NCBI RefSeq assembly: GCF_021646545.1
Contig: NZ_JAKIRP010000001.1
Location: 124,001-188,000 of the forward strand
Length of the DNA: 64,000 bases
From: Chitinophaga filiformis
Lineage (GTDB): Bacteria > Bacteroidota > Bacteroidia > Chitinophagales > Chitinophagaceae
Reading direction: 5' to 3'
This document shows, piece after piece, positions 53,385 to 61,558 of this stretch; the stretch's first letter is position 1; every line of letters begins with the position of its first letter. Below the pieces are notes generated by a model. It saw only the letters and a program-made list of their open reading frames with translations. It searched no databases and had not been told where the DNA came from. A program made the translations under genes and the position numbers.

Positions 53385-54221
53385 CTATTGTTGCGGGAAG
53401 CTGATGACCTTGGAAATATCTCCCCAGGGCATAATTGAAGCATCCTCCTCCTCTTCCGGTAATACAACACGTGTTTTGGATATGGGGTATTGGTAAAGTG
53501 ACCACTGTCCATTAGTATATTCGAGAGAGGTAAGGCTTTCCACCCAGTCTCCGGAATTCAGGTAAGTGACGGATTTACCGTTATGCTGCATTTCTTTGAT
53601 GATAGGCTGGTGGATGTGCCCGCAGCACACCACATCGAATTCTTTATCGATCGCTATTTCGGCTACTACCTGCTCAAAATCAGAAATAAACTTAACCGCC
53701 TGTTTCACACCGTGTTTCACCTTCTTGGAAAAGCTCATTTTCTCCTTGCCCATCCGCTCTAAAACGTTATTAACCAACCTATTAATAATTATCAACAGAT
53801 CATAGCCCTTTCCTCCCAGCTTGGCCAGCCACTTTGAGTTCTTCATGGTCACGTCATAAACATCGCCATGGAAGAACCAGTGCCTTTTGCCATCCACCTC
53901 AAGGATCAGTTTATTATCAATGACCAGGTTACCCAGTCCGAACCCGGCAAATTTTCGAAGGGCTTCGTCGTGGTTGCCTGTCAGATAATATACTTCAGTT
54001 CCCTTACCGGTCATTTTCAATATTCTGCGGATCACCTTGGTGTGTGCTTTCGGGAAATAACGTTTGCTAAACTGCCAGATATCAATGATATCCCCATTCA
54101 GCACCAATATCTTAGGGTCAATGCTGTCCAGATACTGTACCAATTCCTTGGCATGGCAACCATAAATTCCGAGGTGTACGTCAGATATCACAACAATATC
54201 GAGAGGGCGCTTTTCAGACAT
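53385..54221 (-). CDS. PlcP-like metallophosphoesterase (UDP-2,3-diacylglucosamine diphosphatase family)
   Basis: This protein of 278 residues is a calcineurin-like phosphoesterase: SDVHLG (13-18, metal Asp14/His16), NGDIID (Asp44), GNHDE (Asn83/His84), FHGD (His118) and GHIH (His202/His204), all intact. Automatic annotation would give LpxH-like, but the pattern HGDVYDVTMKNSKWLAKLGGKGYDLLI and YLNSGDWVESLTSLEY matches the PlcP phospholipase C of Sinorhizobium, which releases phosphate from membrane lipids in phosphate starvation. A Pho-box-like array with -7-like box lies upstream on this strand, and DUF47-PiT phosphate transport genes are divergent. PlcP is my preferred role, by inference. 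Confidence 0.75.
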   Translation of the reverse strand: MSEKRPLDIVVISDVHLGIYGCHAKELVQYLDSIDPKILVLNGDIIDIWQFSKRYFPKAHTKVIRRILKMTGKGTEVYYLTGNHDEALRKFAGFGLGNLVIDNKLILEVDGKRHWFFHGDVYDVTMKNSKWLAKLGGKGYDLLIIINRLVNNVLERMGKEKMSFSKKVKHGVKQAVKFISDFEQVVAEIAIDKEFDVVCCGHIHQPIIKEMQHNGKSVTYLNSGDWVESLTSLEYTNGQWSLYQYPISKTRVVLPEEEEDASIMPWGDISKVISFPQQ

Positions 54222-54344
54222 TTTTAATAAGGATTGAACCGAAAAAACCGGGCAGTTGTTAGGTTTGTTAAAAATAGTTTAGTCCGTCGAAAACGGCCAC
54301 AGGTGTAGGAATAACCTCATCACACGCAGCCTTTTTTCACAATA

Positions 54345-54400
54345 CAAAGAAAAAATTGCTATATTACTTTTATATTAATCCAGTGTTAAGGAATCATTAA
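54345..54400 (-). promoter_or_regulatory. Pho-box-like array D between plcP-like and DUF47-PiT genes
   Basis: TTAAT, TTAAC, TTAAT and GTAAT on the minus strand at exact 11-bp steps (plus-strand starts 54396, 54385, 54374, 54363). Ten bp later comes TTTCTTTG (54352-54345), one mismatch from TAnnTTTG. Orientation and spacing point to the PlcP-like gene (leader about 117 nt). The array also lies just upstream of the divergent DUF47 promoter and could affect it. Confidence 0.68.
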
Positions 54401-54437
54401 GGATAATTTTTTCTTGGAGGTATTGCCCGCGGAAAGC

Positions 54438-54445
54438 TATTTTTG
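54438..54445 (+). promoter_or_regulatory. -7 promoter box for DUF47-PiT operon
   Basis: TATTTTTG matches TAnnTTTG 22 bp before ATG 54468. CTTG at 54413-54416, 21 bp upstream, is a candidate -33 element. Array D ends 12 bp upstream of that. Confidence 0.55.
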
Positions 54446-54467
54446 CGCCAAATTTCAAACAAAGAGT

Positions 54468-55121
54468 ATGGGAGGCTTCAATTCTTTTGTAAAGTTATTT
54501 ATACCAAAAGACAGGGTTTTTTATTCATTATTCGAGGATGTGTCTGCCAACCTGGTAGAGATGGGCAAGGTGTTGGTTGAGCTGGTTTCCGCTACAGACA
54601 TGTCAGTACGTAAAGACAAAACCCATCTGATTGAGCGACTGGAGCACAAAAATGACGATTTCACTCATCGCATCTTTGTGGAACTGGGGCAGAACTTCAT
54701 TACTCCATTTGACCGTGAAGACATCCACCACCTGGCGGCTACATTGGACGACGTAGCTGACTATATCCATGGTTCCGCCAAAAGACTGGACCTGTATAAA
54801 GTACAGGAAATCAACGAAAGTGTTCGTAAACTGGCTGACCTGATCTACCAGGGTACCCTGGAGCTGCACAAAGCGATCCCTGAATTGCGTACCATGTCCA
54901 ACATGCGTAACATCACGGATGCCTGTGTAAGGATCAATAGCCTGGAGAACCATGCCGATGACATTTATGACATGGCCATCGCAGACCTGTTCGAGAAAGA
55001 AGCCAACAATGCAGGTGAATTGCTGAAAATGCGTGAACTGTACCAGGCCCTGGAAATCGCTACAGATAAATGCGAAGATTGCGCCAATGTGATAGAGTCT
55101 ATCATCATAAAATATGCATAA
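54468..55121 (+). CDS. DUF47 family PhoU-like protein
   Basis: This protein of 217 residues has the DUF47 N-terminus MGGFNSFVKLFIPKDRVFYSLFEDVSANLVEM and is predicted to be a bundle of long helices like PhoU. DRVFYSLF and CEDCANVIESIIIKYA at the end are typical. DUF47 proteins are encoded next to PiT phosphate permeases and modulate them, probably by binding the permease or metal ions. ATG 54468 is chosen; the in-frame TTG at 54414 would add 18 unrelated residues. It is 52 bp before the PiT gene in the same operon. Confidence 0.92.
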   Translation: MGGFNSFVKLFIPKDRVFYSLFEDVSANLVEMGKVLVELVSATDMSVRKDKTHLIERLEHKNDDFTHRIFVELGQNFITPFDREDIHHLAATLDDVADYIHGSAKRLDLYKVQEINESVRKLADLIYQGTLELHKAIPELRTMSNMRNITDACVRINSLENHADDIYDMAIADLFEKEANNAGELLKMRELYQALEIATDKCEDCANVIESIIIKYA

Positions 55122-55173
55122 TCAATAGATTACGCATCTCCATGCCTGCCTATTTAATGCAAACTACTTTCTA

Positions 55174-56178
55174 ATGACCTTACTTGTCTCCATCATTATA
55201 CTGGCGTTCATCTTCGATTATATTAACGGCTTTCATGATGCGGCTAACTCAATAGCCACCATCGTATCCACCAAAGTGCTGACTCCCTTCCAGGCAGTAC
55301 TGTGGGCGGCGGTATTTAACTTTGCCGCTTTCTTTATTTCCAAGTATGTATACGGGGAATTCAAGGTAGGTAACACGATAGCTAAATCGGTTTTTGAACA
55401 GTTCATCACCCTGAAAGTGATCCTTTGTGGGCTGATAGCCGCCATTACCTGGAACCTGCTGACCTGGTGGTATGGTATACCTTCCAGCTCTTCACATACC
55501 CTCATCGGTGGTTTCGTAGGTGCTGCCATTGCAGCTGCACACGGCTCATTTGACGTGATCAACTATGCCAAGGTGATGCCGATCATCTACTTCATTGCCC
55601 TGGCTCCTTTCATAGGGATGCTGGTAGCTTTTGTGATCACTATTATTATTATGAACGTCTGCCGTAAGGCCAATCCATACAGGGCGGAAAACTGGTTCAA
55701 ACGCCTGCAGCTGCTATCTTCAGGTGCGCTGAGCCTTGCACACGGTGGTAACGATGCCCAGAAAGTAATGGGTATCATCGCTGCCGCGCTGGTGGCTCAT
55801 GGAACCATTGACGATGTCACCAAAGTGCCGAACTGGGTACCATTGTCCTGCTTCATTGCCATAGCCCTCGGTACAATGAGCGGTGGTTGGAAGATCGTTA
55901 AAACCATGGGCTCCCGTATCACCAAGGTAACACCGCTGGAAGGTGTGGCTGCGGAAACTGCGGGTGCGGTAACGCTTTATCTCACAGAAACACTGGGTAT
56001 TCCTGTAAGTACCACCCACACCATTACCGGTTCTATTATCGGGGTGGGAGCTACGAAACGTCTCTCCGCCGTACGCTGGGGGGTAACCGTAAGCCTGCTA
56101 TGGGCATGGATACTAACCATTCCGATCAGTGCATTACTGGCTGCTGCTGTGTACTTTGTAGTCAATCTATTCTTCTGA
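55174..56178 (+). CDS. Inorganic phosphate transporter, PiT family
   Basis: This is a phosphate permease of the inner membrane, driven by ion gradient, of 334 residues with about nine to ten helices. The two inverted PiT signatures are present: GFHDAANSIATIVSTKVLTPFQA near the N-terminus and SLAHGGNDAQKVMGIIAAAL in the second half, with GIPVSTTHTITGSIIGVG near the end. Such permeases are usually low-affinity. It is encoded with DUF47, 52 bp apart, and divergent from the PlcP-like gene across array D. It ends at a strong terminator. Confidence 0.95.
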   Translation: MTLLVSIIILAFIFDYINGFHDAANSIATIVSTKVLTPFQAVLWAAVFNFAAFFISKYVYGEFKVGNTIAKSVFEQFITLKVILCGLIAAITWNLLTWWYGIPSSSSHTLIGGFVGAAIAAAHGSFDVINYAKVMPIIYFIALAPFIGMLVAFVITIIIMNVCRKANPYRAENWFKRLQLLSSGALSLAHGGNDAQKVMGIIAAALVAHGTIDDVTKVPNWVPLSCFIAIALGTMSGGWKIVKTMGSRITKVTPLEGVAAETAGAVTLYLTETLGIPVSTTHTITGSIIGVGATKRLSAVRWGVTVSLLWAWILTIPISALLAAAVYFVVNLFF

Positions 56179-56214
56179 TAAGCAGTAATACTACTTATTA
56201 TAATAAGCCCTCCG

Positions 56215-56256
56215 GCGTCGCCCATTACCAATGGAACGACCGGAGGGCTTTCTCTT
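56215..56256 (+). terminator. Rho-independent terminator after the PiT gene
   Basis: AAGCCCTCCGG (56215-56225) and CCGGAGGGCTT (56240-56250) are a perfect 11-bp stem followed by TCTCTTTT. Confidence 0.9.
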
Positions 56257-56299
56257 TTAATACATCCGCTTTTTGAGTTTTTCCTTTTTTTTATCACAG

Positions 56300-56326
56300 A
56301 GCCCCCTATTTTTGTAGGGCTTTTTG
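56300..56326 (+). terminator. Second hairpin with T-run before rmlA
   Basis: AGCCCCCTA pairs with TAGGGCT (one bulged C) around TTTTTG and is followed by TTTTT. It contains TATTTTTG (56307-56314), which could instead be the -7 box of the rmlA gene 54 bp downstream; the two readings compete. Confidence 0.45.
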
Positions 56327-56367
56327 AAGAACCTATTTTTCATTATTCATTACTTATAATAAATGCT

Positions 56368-57237
56368 ATGAAAGGTATCATACTGGCCGGAGGTTCCGGG
56401 ACTCGTTTACACCCCATTACCTATGCCATCAGCAAACAAATCATGCCGGTATATGATAAACCAATGATTTATTACCCACTTTCCACATTGATGCTGGCCG
56501 GTATAAAAGAGATCCTGATCATATCCACACCACACGACCTGCCCGCTTTTAAACGATTATTCGGTAACGGTGAGCAACTGGGACTAAAGCTGAGCTATGC
56601 GGAGCAGCCGCTGCCCAATGGTCTGGCACAGGCCTTTGTAATAGGCCGCGACTTCATTGGTGATGATAATGTAGCATTGGTACTGGGTGATAATATCTTT
56701 TATGGTGCCGGCCTCGGTACACAACTGGCCAATAACGTGAAACCCGATGGTGGCATCGTGTACGCCTACCAGGTGTCTGACCCGGAACGCTATGGTGTAG
56801 TGGAGTTTGATGAGAAGATGCAGGTGGTATCCATAGAGGAAAAGCCGCAACAGCCCAAGAGCAGTTATGCAGTACCCGGATTATACTTCTACGATAACGA
56901 TGTAATAAAAATAGCGGCAGATCTGAAGCCCAGCCCACGTGGGGAATATGAGATCACTGACGTGAACAGGGAATATCTGCGCCGCGGGAAACTGAAAGTG
57001 TCTATCCTACCCCGTGGTACGGCCTGGCTGGACACCGGTACCTTTGATTCCCTGATGCAGGCCTCACAGTTTGTACAGGTCATCGAACAACGCCAGGGCA
57101 TCAAGATTGCCTGCATAGAGGAAATTGCCTACAAGCAAGGCTTTATTTCCCTGGAACAATTGCAGACACTCGTCCGGCCATTGCTGAAAAGCGGCTATGG
57201 GCAATATCTGGAAAAGATCATTGAACATAAAATCTGA
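56368..57237 (+). CDS. rmlA: Glucose-1-phosphate thymidylyltransferase
   Basis: It makes dTDP-glucose from glucose-1-phosphate and dTTP, the first step to dTDP-rhamnose and related sugars. The 289 residues begin with [46 protein letters not shown], the nucleotidyltransferase signature (GGSGTRL) with the product-binding Lys in YDKPM. GDNIFYG and [17 protein letters not shown] are further family marks. The rmlB, rmlC and rmlD genes are not adjacent; galE follows instead, so it likely feeds cell-surface sugar synthesis in general. Also named rfbA. Confidence 0.96.
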   Translation: MKGIILAGGSGTRLHPITYAISKQIMPVYDKPMIYYPLSTLMLAGIKEILIISTPHDLPAFKRLFGNGEQLGLKLSYAEQPLPNGLAQAFVIGRDFIGDDNVALVLGDNIFYGAGLGTQLANNVKPDGGIVYAYQVSDPERYGVVEFDEKMQVVSIEEKPQQPKSSYAVPGLYFYDNDVIKIAADLKPSPRGEYEITDVNREYLRRGKLKVSILPRGTAWLDTGTFDSLMQASQFVQVIEQRQGIKIACIEEIAYKQGFISLEQLQTLVRPLLKSGYGQYLEKIIEHKI

Positions 57238-57252
57238 ACAATTAAAAATTAA

Positions 57253-57334
57253 GAATTAAGGATTAGGAACCGTACATTCGTAACTCAATTATCGAAATCA
57301 GCAATTGCGGGCATAGATCCCCGATCCTTAATTC
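57253..57334. repeat. Inverted repeat in the rmlA-galE gap
   Basis: GAATTAAGGAT (57253-57263) and ATCCTTAATTC (57324-57334) are exact inverted copies 60 bp apart. The left arm sits in a run of ATTAA units with a 7-bp period (57240-57265). Too weak for a terminator; a palindromic filler element is possible. Confidence 0.4.
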
Positions 57335-57394
57335 CAGGTTCATCGCACATCTGATTGTAATTAATCCTAAAACATTCAAAAAAAATAAAGACAT

Positions 57395-58423
57395 ATGAAG
57401 GTTCTTGTTACCGGTGGTTGTGGTTATATCGGCGCGCACACTATCGTAGATCTGATTAACAATGGCTTTGACGTAGTTTCAGTAGACAGCAACATCCGCA
57501 GCAGCACACAACTGCTGGACGGCATCGAAAAAATCACAGGCAAAAAGATCCGTAACTACAAGGTAGACCTCTGCAACCTGGAAGATACACACGCAGTATT
57601 CCACGAAAACCGTGATATCGTAGGCGTGATCCACTTTGCAGCGCTCAAGACAGTTCCTGAATCTGTAGCTGATCCGTTATTCTACTTCCATAATAACCTT
57701 TCTTCCCTGGTGAATGTACTGAAGTGTGTGAAAGAGTTTAATATCCCTAACCTGGTATTTTCCTCTTCCTGCTCCGTATATGGTAACACCACCGAGCTAC
57801 CGGTAGTAGAGGCTACTCCGCTGGGAGAAGCCCAATCACCTTACGCCCGCACCAAACAGATGGGCGAACAGATGATCCAGGATTACAGCAGGGTAAATGA
57901 TACACAGTCTATCCTGCTGCGTTACTTCAACCCCGTTGGCGCCCACCCGTCTGCACTGATTGGAGAACTGCCACTGGGACGCCCGGACAATCTTGTACCG
58001 GTTATTACCCAGACAGCTATCGGCAAGATCCCTAAGCTGACAGTATTTGGTCATGACTATGATACCCGCGATGGCTCCTGTATCCGCGACTATATCCACG
58101 TAATGGATATCGCCAATGCACATACAAGGGCCCTGCAGTACCTGCTGGACCAAAAAAATACCGACAATTGTGAGATCTTCAACCTGGGTACCGGCAACGG
58201 CGTAACTGTGCTGGAAGCTATCAAGGCTTTTGAAAAGATCTCCGGTGTAAAACTGAACTATGAACTGGGCCCCCGTCGCCCGGGCGATGTAATCGCTATC
58301 TATGCCAATAATAACAAGGCCAAACAACTACTGGGCTGGGAACCAAATATCGGCATAGAAGATATGATGCGTACTGCCTGGCAGTGGGAAGTTGCCCTAA
58401 GAGACAGGGTTCTTAGCAATTAA
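57395..58423 (+). CDS. galE: UDP-glucose 4-epimerase
   Basis: It interconverts UDP-glucose and UDP-galactose using bound NAD. The 342 residues start with the dinucleotide-binding GGCGYIGAHT (GxxGxxG), and catalytic Tyr/Lys lie in SPYARTKQMGEQMIQDY (YxxxK). SCSVYGNTTELPVVE and LRYFNPVGAHPSALIGELP are typical of GalE. It lies between rmlA and the transketolase half and may serve capsule or exopolysaccharide sugars as well as galactose use. Confidence 0.95.
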   Translation: MKVLVTGGCGYIGAHTIVDLINNGFDVVSVDSNIRSSTQLLDGIEKITGKKIRNYKVDLCNLEDTHAVFHENRDIVGVIHFAALKTVPESVADPLFYFHNNLSSLVNVLKCVKEFNIPNLVFSSSCSVYGNTTELPVVEATPLGEAQSPYARTKQMGEQMIQDYSRVNDTQSILLRYFNPVGAHPSALIGELPLGRPDNLVPVITQTAIGKIPKLTVFGHDYDTRDGSCIRDYIHVMDIANAHTRALQYLLDQKNTDNCEIFNLGTGNGVTVLEAIKAFEKISGVKLNYELGPRRPGDVIAIYANNNKAKQLLGWEPNIGIEDMMRTAWQWEVALRDRVLSN

Positions 58424-58468
58424 AAAGTTTATTTCTTACATTTACTACTCAATTCTTAATATAAGGCT

Positions 58469-59431
58469 ATGGTAAAAGATATTAAACCGTTAAATGAGAA
58501 AGAGACACGCGCAGGCTTTGGAGAAGGTATATTGGAAGCTGGGCGTAAAAATCCGAATGTAGTAGCACTCACTGCCGACCTGTTGGGTTCAATGAAACTG
58601 AATGCCTTTATTAAGGAGTTCCCTGACCGCTTCGTACAGGTAGGTATTGCTGAAGCAAATATGATCGGTATCGCTGCCGGTATGACCATCGGTGGTAAGA
58701 TCCCTTACACCACTACATTTGCTAACTTTTCCACAGGCCGTGTATACGACCAGATCCGTCAGTCCGTTGCCTACTCCGGTAAGAACGTAAAGATCTGTGC
58801 ATCTCATGCCGGTTTAACACTTGGTGAAGATGGTGCTACCCACCAGATCCTGGAAGATATCGGTATGATGAAAATGCTTCCGGGCATGACCGTGATCGTT
58901 CCATGCGATTTCAACCAGACTAAAGCTGCTACTATCGCTGTAGCCGACTATGAAGGACCGGTATATCTCCGCTTCGGCCGTCCGAAATGGCCTAACTTCA
59001 CTCCTGAAGATCAGAAATTTGAAGTAGGTAAAGCGCAGATACTGCACGAAGGAACAGATATCACCCTGTTCGCATGTGGCCACATGGTATGGTTATCTAT
59101 CGAAGCAGGTAAGATCCTGGAAGAAAAAGGTTACAGTGTTGAGATCATCAATATCCACACTATCAAACCGCTGGATGAAGAAGCTGTGCTGCGTTCCATC
59201 TCGAAAACCGGTTGCGCTGTAACCGCTGAAGAGCACAACGTACTGGGAGGTCTGGGCGACAGCATCGCACAGGTAGCAGCCCGCCACAATCCAATTCCTA
59301 TTGAATACGTAGGTACCAACGATACTTTCGGTGAAAGTGGTAAACCACTGGATCTGTTGAAAAAATATGGCCTGGATACAGATCATATCGTTGCTGCTGC
59401 TGAAAAAGCAATAGCAAGAAAGAAGAAATAA
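58469..59431 (+). CDS. Transketolase, C-terminal half (split subunit)
   Basis: This protein of 320 residues covers the pyrimidine-binding and C-terminal domains of transketolase. VGIAEANMIGIAAGMTIGG carries the conserved Glu that activates thiamine diphosphate, followed by TTFANFSTGRVYDQIRQSVAY and, in the C-terminal domain, ALVTAEEHNVLGGLGDSIAQV-like sequence. Many Bacteroidota split transketolase into two genes that lie together. Here the upstream neighbour is galE and the N-terminal half is not in the window, so its partner must be elsewhere. Pentose phosphate pathway or a dedicated sugar pathway are both possible. Confidence 0.9.
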   Translation: MVKDIKPLNEKETRAGFGEGILEAGRKNPNVVALTADLLGSMKLNAFIKEFPDRFVQVGIAEANMIGIAAGMTIGGKIPYTTTFANFSTGRVYDQIRQSVAYSGKNVKICASHAGLTLGEDGATHQILEDIGMMKMLPGMTVIVPCDFNQTKAATIAVADYEGPVYLRFGRPKWPNFTPEDQKFEVGKAQILHEGTDITLFACGHMVWLSIEAGKILEEKGYSVEIINIHTIKPLDEEAVLRSISKTGCAVTAEEHNVLGGLGDSIAQVAARHNPIPIEYVGTNDTFGESGKPLDLLKKYGLDTDHIVAAAEKAIARKKK

Positions 59432-59448
59432 TCTGTACCGGATTAAAC

Positions 59449-59493
59449 TTTACATAAAAAAAACCATCTTACAGGTGGTTTTTTTTATGTAAA
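59449..59493 (+). terminator. Rho-independent terminator of the transketolase half gene
   Basis: TTTACATAAAAAAAACCA (59449-59466) and TGGTTTTTTTTATGTAAA (59476-59493) are exact inverted copies, extended inward by two further pairs to a 5-nt loop. The second arm holds an eight-T run. Confidence 0.92.
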
Positions 59494-59508
59494 CCATTTA
59501 ACCTAAGA

Positions 59509-60060
59509 ATGAGCATACATCAGGATGATAAGACACTATTAGCAACGTACAGGGATCCTGCTACTAAGGAGAAAGGCTTTACTTGTATCATCCAGAAATA
59601 TCAGGAACGGCTTTACTGGCACATCAGAAGACTGGTCCTCGATCATGATGACGCCAATGATGTACTGCAGAATGTGTTTGTGAAAGTCTGGAAAAACCTG
59701 GAAGGATTCCGTGAAGATGCCCAGTTATACACCTGGCTGTATAAGATAGCCACCAATGAATGCCTCACCTTCCTGGAAAAACAAAAGAAAAACAACTCAG
59801 TATCACTGTCAGATGTAGAAACAGGTCTTAGCAATACCCTAAAAGCAGATGCACAATTTGATCCCAACAAACTTGAGTGGAAACTGCAAAAGGCTATTCT
59901 GGCACTACCTGAAAAACAAAGAATTGTATTTAATCTGAGATACTATGATGAGATGCCCTATGAGGAAATGAGCCGTGTACTGGACACCTCTGAAGGCGCA
60001 CTCAAAGCCTCCTATCACCATGCGGTAAAAAAGATTGAAGAGTTCATCCGTAATACCTGA
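59509..60060 (+). CDS. ECF RNA polymerase sigma factor
   Basis: This protein of 183 residues is an ECF sigma factor. Region 2 is YWHIRRLVLDHDDANDVLQNVFVKVWKNLEGFRE (with the DDANDVLQNVFVKVW core), then LYTWLYKIATNECLTFLEKQKK, and region 4 is AILALPEKQRIVFNLRYYDEMPYEEMSRVLDTSEGALKASYHHAVKKIEEF. It forms an operon with a membrane anti-sigma-like gene and a Spy-like periplasmic protein gene, so an envelope signal is probable. Confidence 0.94.
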   Translation: MSIHQDDKTLLATYRDPATKEKGFTCIIQKYQERLYWHIRRLVLDHDDANDVLQNVFVKVWKNLEGFREDAQLYTWLYKIATNECLTFLEKQKKNNSVSLSDVETGLSNTLKADAQFDPNKLEWKLQKAILALPEKQRIVFNLRYYDEMPYEEMSRVLDTSEGALKASYHHAVKKIEEFIRNT

Positions 60061-60162
60061 AAATGCGACATCTTCGTACTTTTATGAGGTGAATTGCATT
60101 TTTTTAGAGACGAAACTACGACCTGTTTAAACTATTGCTATCTTCCACTGTCTAAAAACTGT

Positions 60163-61071
60163 ATGATATCCAGAGACAACGATATTGCGAACGAACTGCG
60201 GGAAATCATCCCTGATGCTCAATGGACTACGCTGAAGCCTTTCTACGGAAGCGTTCCGGCTGGTTATTTTGAGCAGCTGCCTGGTCACATCCTCCAGAAG
60301 GTACGTACAGCCGAAGTACAGGAAGAGCTGGATACGCTCTCTCCATTGCTGGCCGCCATGCCGAAGTCTTTCCCTTTATCTGTTCCTCCGGATTATTTTG
60401 AGCAGCTGTCACAACAGGTTCTCCGTAATATTGCTGAACAGCAGGCACAGCCAGATGCAGAAGAAGCACCTTCCATCCTGGCAGGTATGCCTAAAGTATT
60501 TCCGATGTCTGCACCTGCCGGCTATTTCGACCAGCTGGACGCTGTAATAATGGCCCGCATCGCCGCAACGGAAGGTACTACGGCCACCGCGTCTGCAACA
60601 GATGTGCGGGAAGAACTGGAGGCCTTATCACCCTTGCTGGCAAGCATGCCTAAAACAATGCCTCTATCAGTGCCACCCGGTTATTTTGACCAGCTGAGCA
60701 CTACCATAGCTGGCATATCAACATCTGTTCATACCCCGGTTATCCGCAGGATGAATACCCGCAGGTACATGAGATGGGCAGTGGCCGCCTGCTTCGTAGC
60801 ACTCGCAAGCGTGAGCACCCTGTTCTTTATCAGGGATAAATACCACGATAACAACGTCCTGGAAAACACGCTGGCCAATGTCACCGATCAGGAGATCATG
60901 GAATATCTGCAGTCCCATGCAGACGCTTTTGACAAAGAAGAACTAACCAATTATACACCTTTAATAGAAGAAGGCAACGCTATTTCGGAAGTAGAGGAAT
61001 TACCAGCAGAAGCCATACAACACTATTTAGACAACACCGGTTTGTTAAACGAAAGCCTAACAGACAACTGA
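60163..61071 (+). CDS. Membrane protein with repeated GYFxQL motifs, probable anti-sigma factor
   Basis: This protein of 302 residues has one membrane helix at about 202-220 (WAVAACFVALASVSTLFFI). The cytoplasmic part holds four imperfect copies of the motif VPxGYFxQLxxxIL (VPAGYFEQLPGHIL, VPPDYFEQLSQQVL, APAGYFDQLDAVIM, VPPGYFDQLSTTIA), with LSPLLAAMPKSFPLS-like spacers between them. Single copies of such a motif are common in Bacteroidota proteins encoded after ECF sigma genes; four is unusual. The periplasmic tail is acidic. ATG 60163 is preferred over an upstream in-frame TTG. The stop and the next ATG are one base apart. Confidence 0.8.
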   Translation: MISRDNDIANELREIIPDAQWTTLKPFYGSVPAGYFEQLPGHILQKVRTAEVQEELDTLSPLLAAMPKSFPLSVPPDYFEQLSQQVLRNIAEQQAQPDAEEAPSILAGMPKVFPMSAPAGYFDQLDAVIMARIAATEGTTATASATDVREELEALSPLLASMPKTMPLSVPPGYFDQLSTTIAGISTSVHTPVIRRMNTRRYMRWAVAACFVALASVSTLFFIRDKYHDNNVLENTLANVTDQEIMEYLQSHADAFDKEELTNYTPLIEEGNAISEVEELPAEAIQHYLDNTGLLNESLTDN

Positions 61072-61072
61072 G

Positions 61073-61546
61073 ATGAAAAAATTTTACACATTAGTTATAT
61101 TTGTCACACTCTCATTGTTTTGCCACCCACCTGTTAGTCAGGCACAGCAAGGCAGCGACGCTGAGATCAAGGATCGCATCCGCGCAGCGGAAATAGCGTA
61201 CCTATCCCAAAAGCTGGACCTCACCCCCGATGAAGCACAGAAATTCTGGCCGCTATATAATCAATATACCAAGGAAGTTGAGATCCTTATTGCAGAACGC
61301 CGCAAGCGGAACAAGGCGCCACAAACCAACCTTCAGCCTGCTGACGATAAAGAACTGGGATATGAACGCCGTATGCTGGACATTAAAACACATTACAGCC
61401 AGGAATTCCAGAAAGTATTGCCACCGGCAAAAGCAGGGGTGGTATTCCGGTCAGAGCGGGAGTTCCGTAACCAGCTGATCCGGACGATGAAAGACAGACA
61501 GGCGCGAAACCTGGGAGGCCCCGGTGCAAGAAGATTCAGACAATAA
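61073..61546 (+). CDS. Periplasmic Spy/CpxP-like protein
   Basis: This protein of 157 residues has a signal peptide (YTLVIFVTLSLFCHPPVSQAQ). The body is one long helical unit, IKDRIRAAEIAYLSQKLDLTPDEAQKFWPLYNQY, holding the LTPxEAxKFWPxY motif that resembles the LTxxQ motif of Spy/CpxP proteins. These bind misfolded proteins and damp envelope stress signalling. It is last in the sigma/anti-sigma operon, with one base between the genes, and ends at a strong terminator. It is a natural sensor or effector for that system. Confidence 0.85.
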   Translation: MKKFYTLVIFVTLSLFCHPPVSQAQQGSDAEIKDRIRAAEIAYLSQKLDLTPDEAQKFWPLYNQYTKEVEILIAERRKRNKAPQTNLQPADDKELGYERRMLDIKTHYSQEFQKVLPPAKAGVVFRSEREFRNQLIRTMKDRQARNLGGPGARRFRQ

Positions 61547-61558
61547 AATATTATACGT

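Noticed and set aside
57240..57265. ATTAA repeats before galE as another Pho-box-like array
   Set aside because: The period is 7 bp, not 11, and no -7 box follows at 10 bp.
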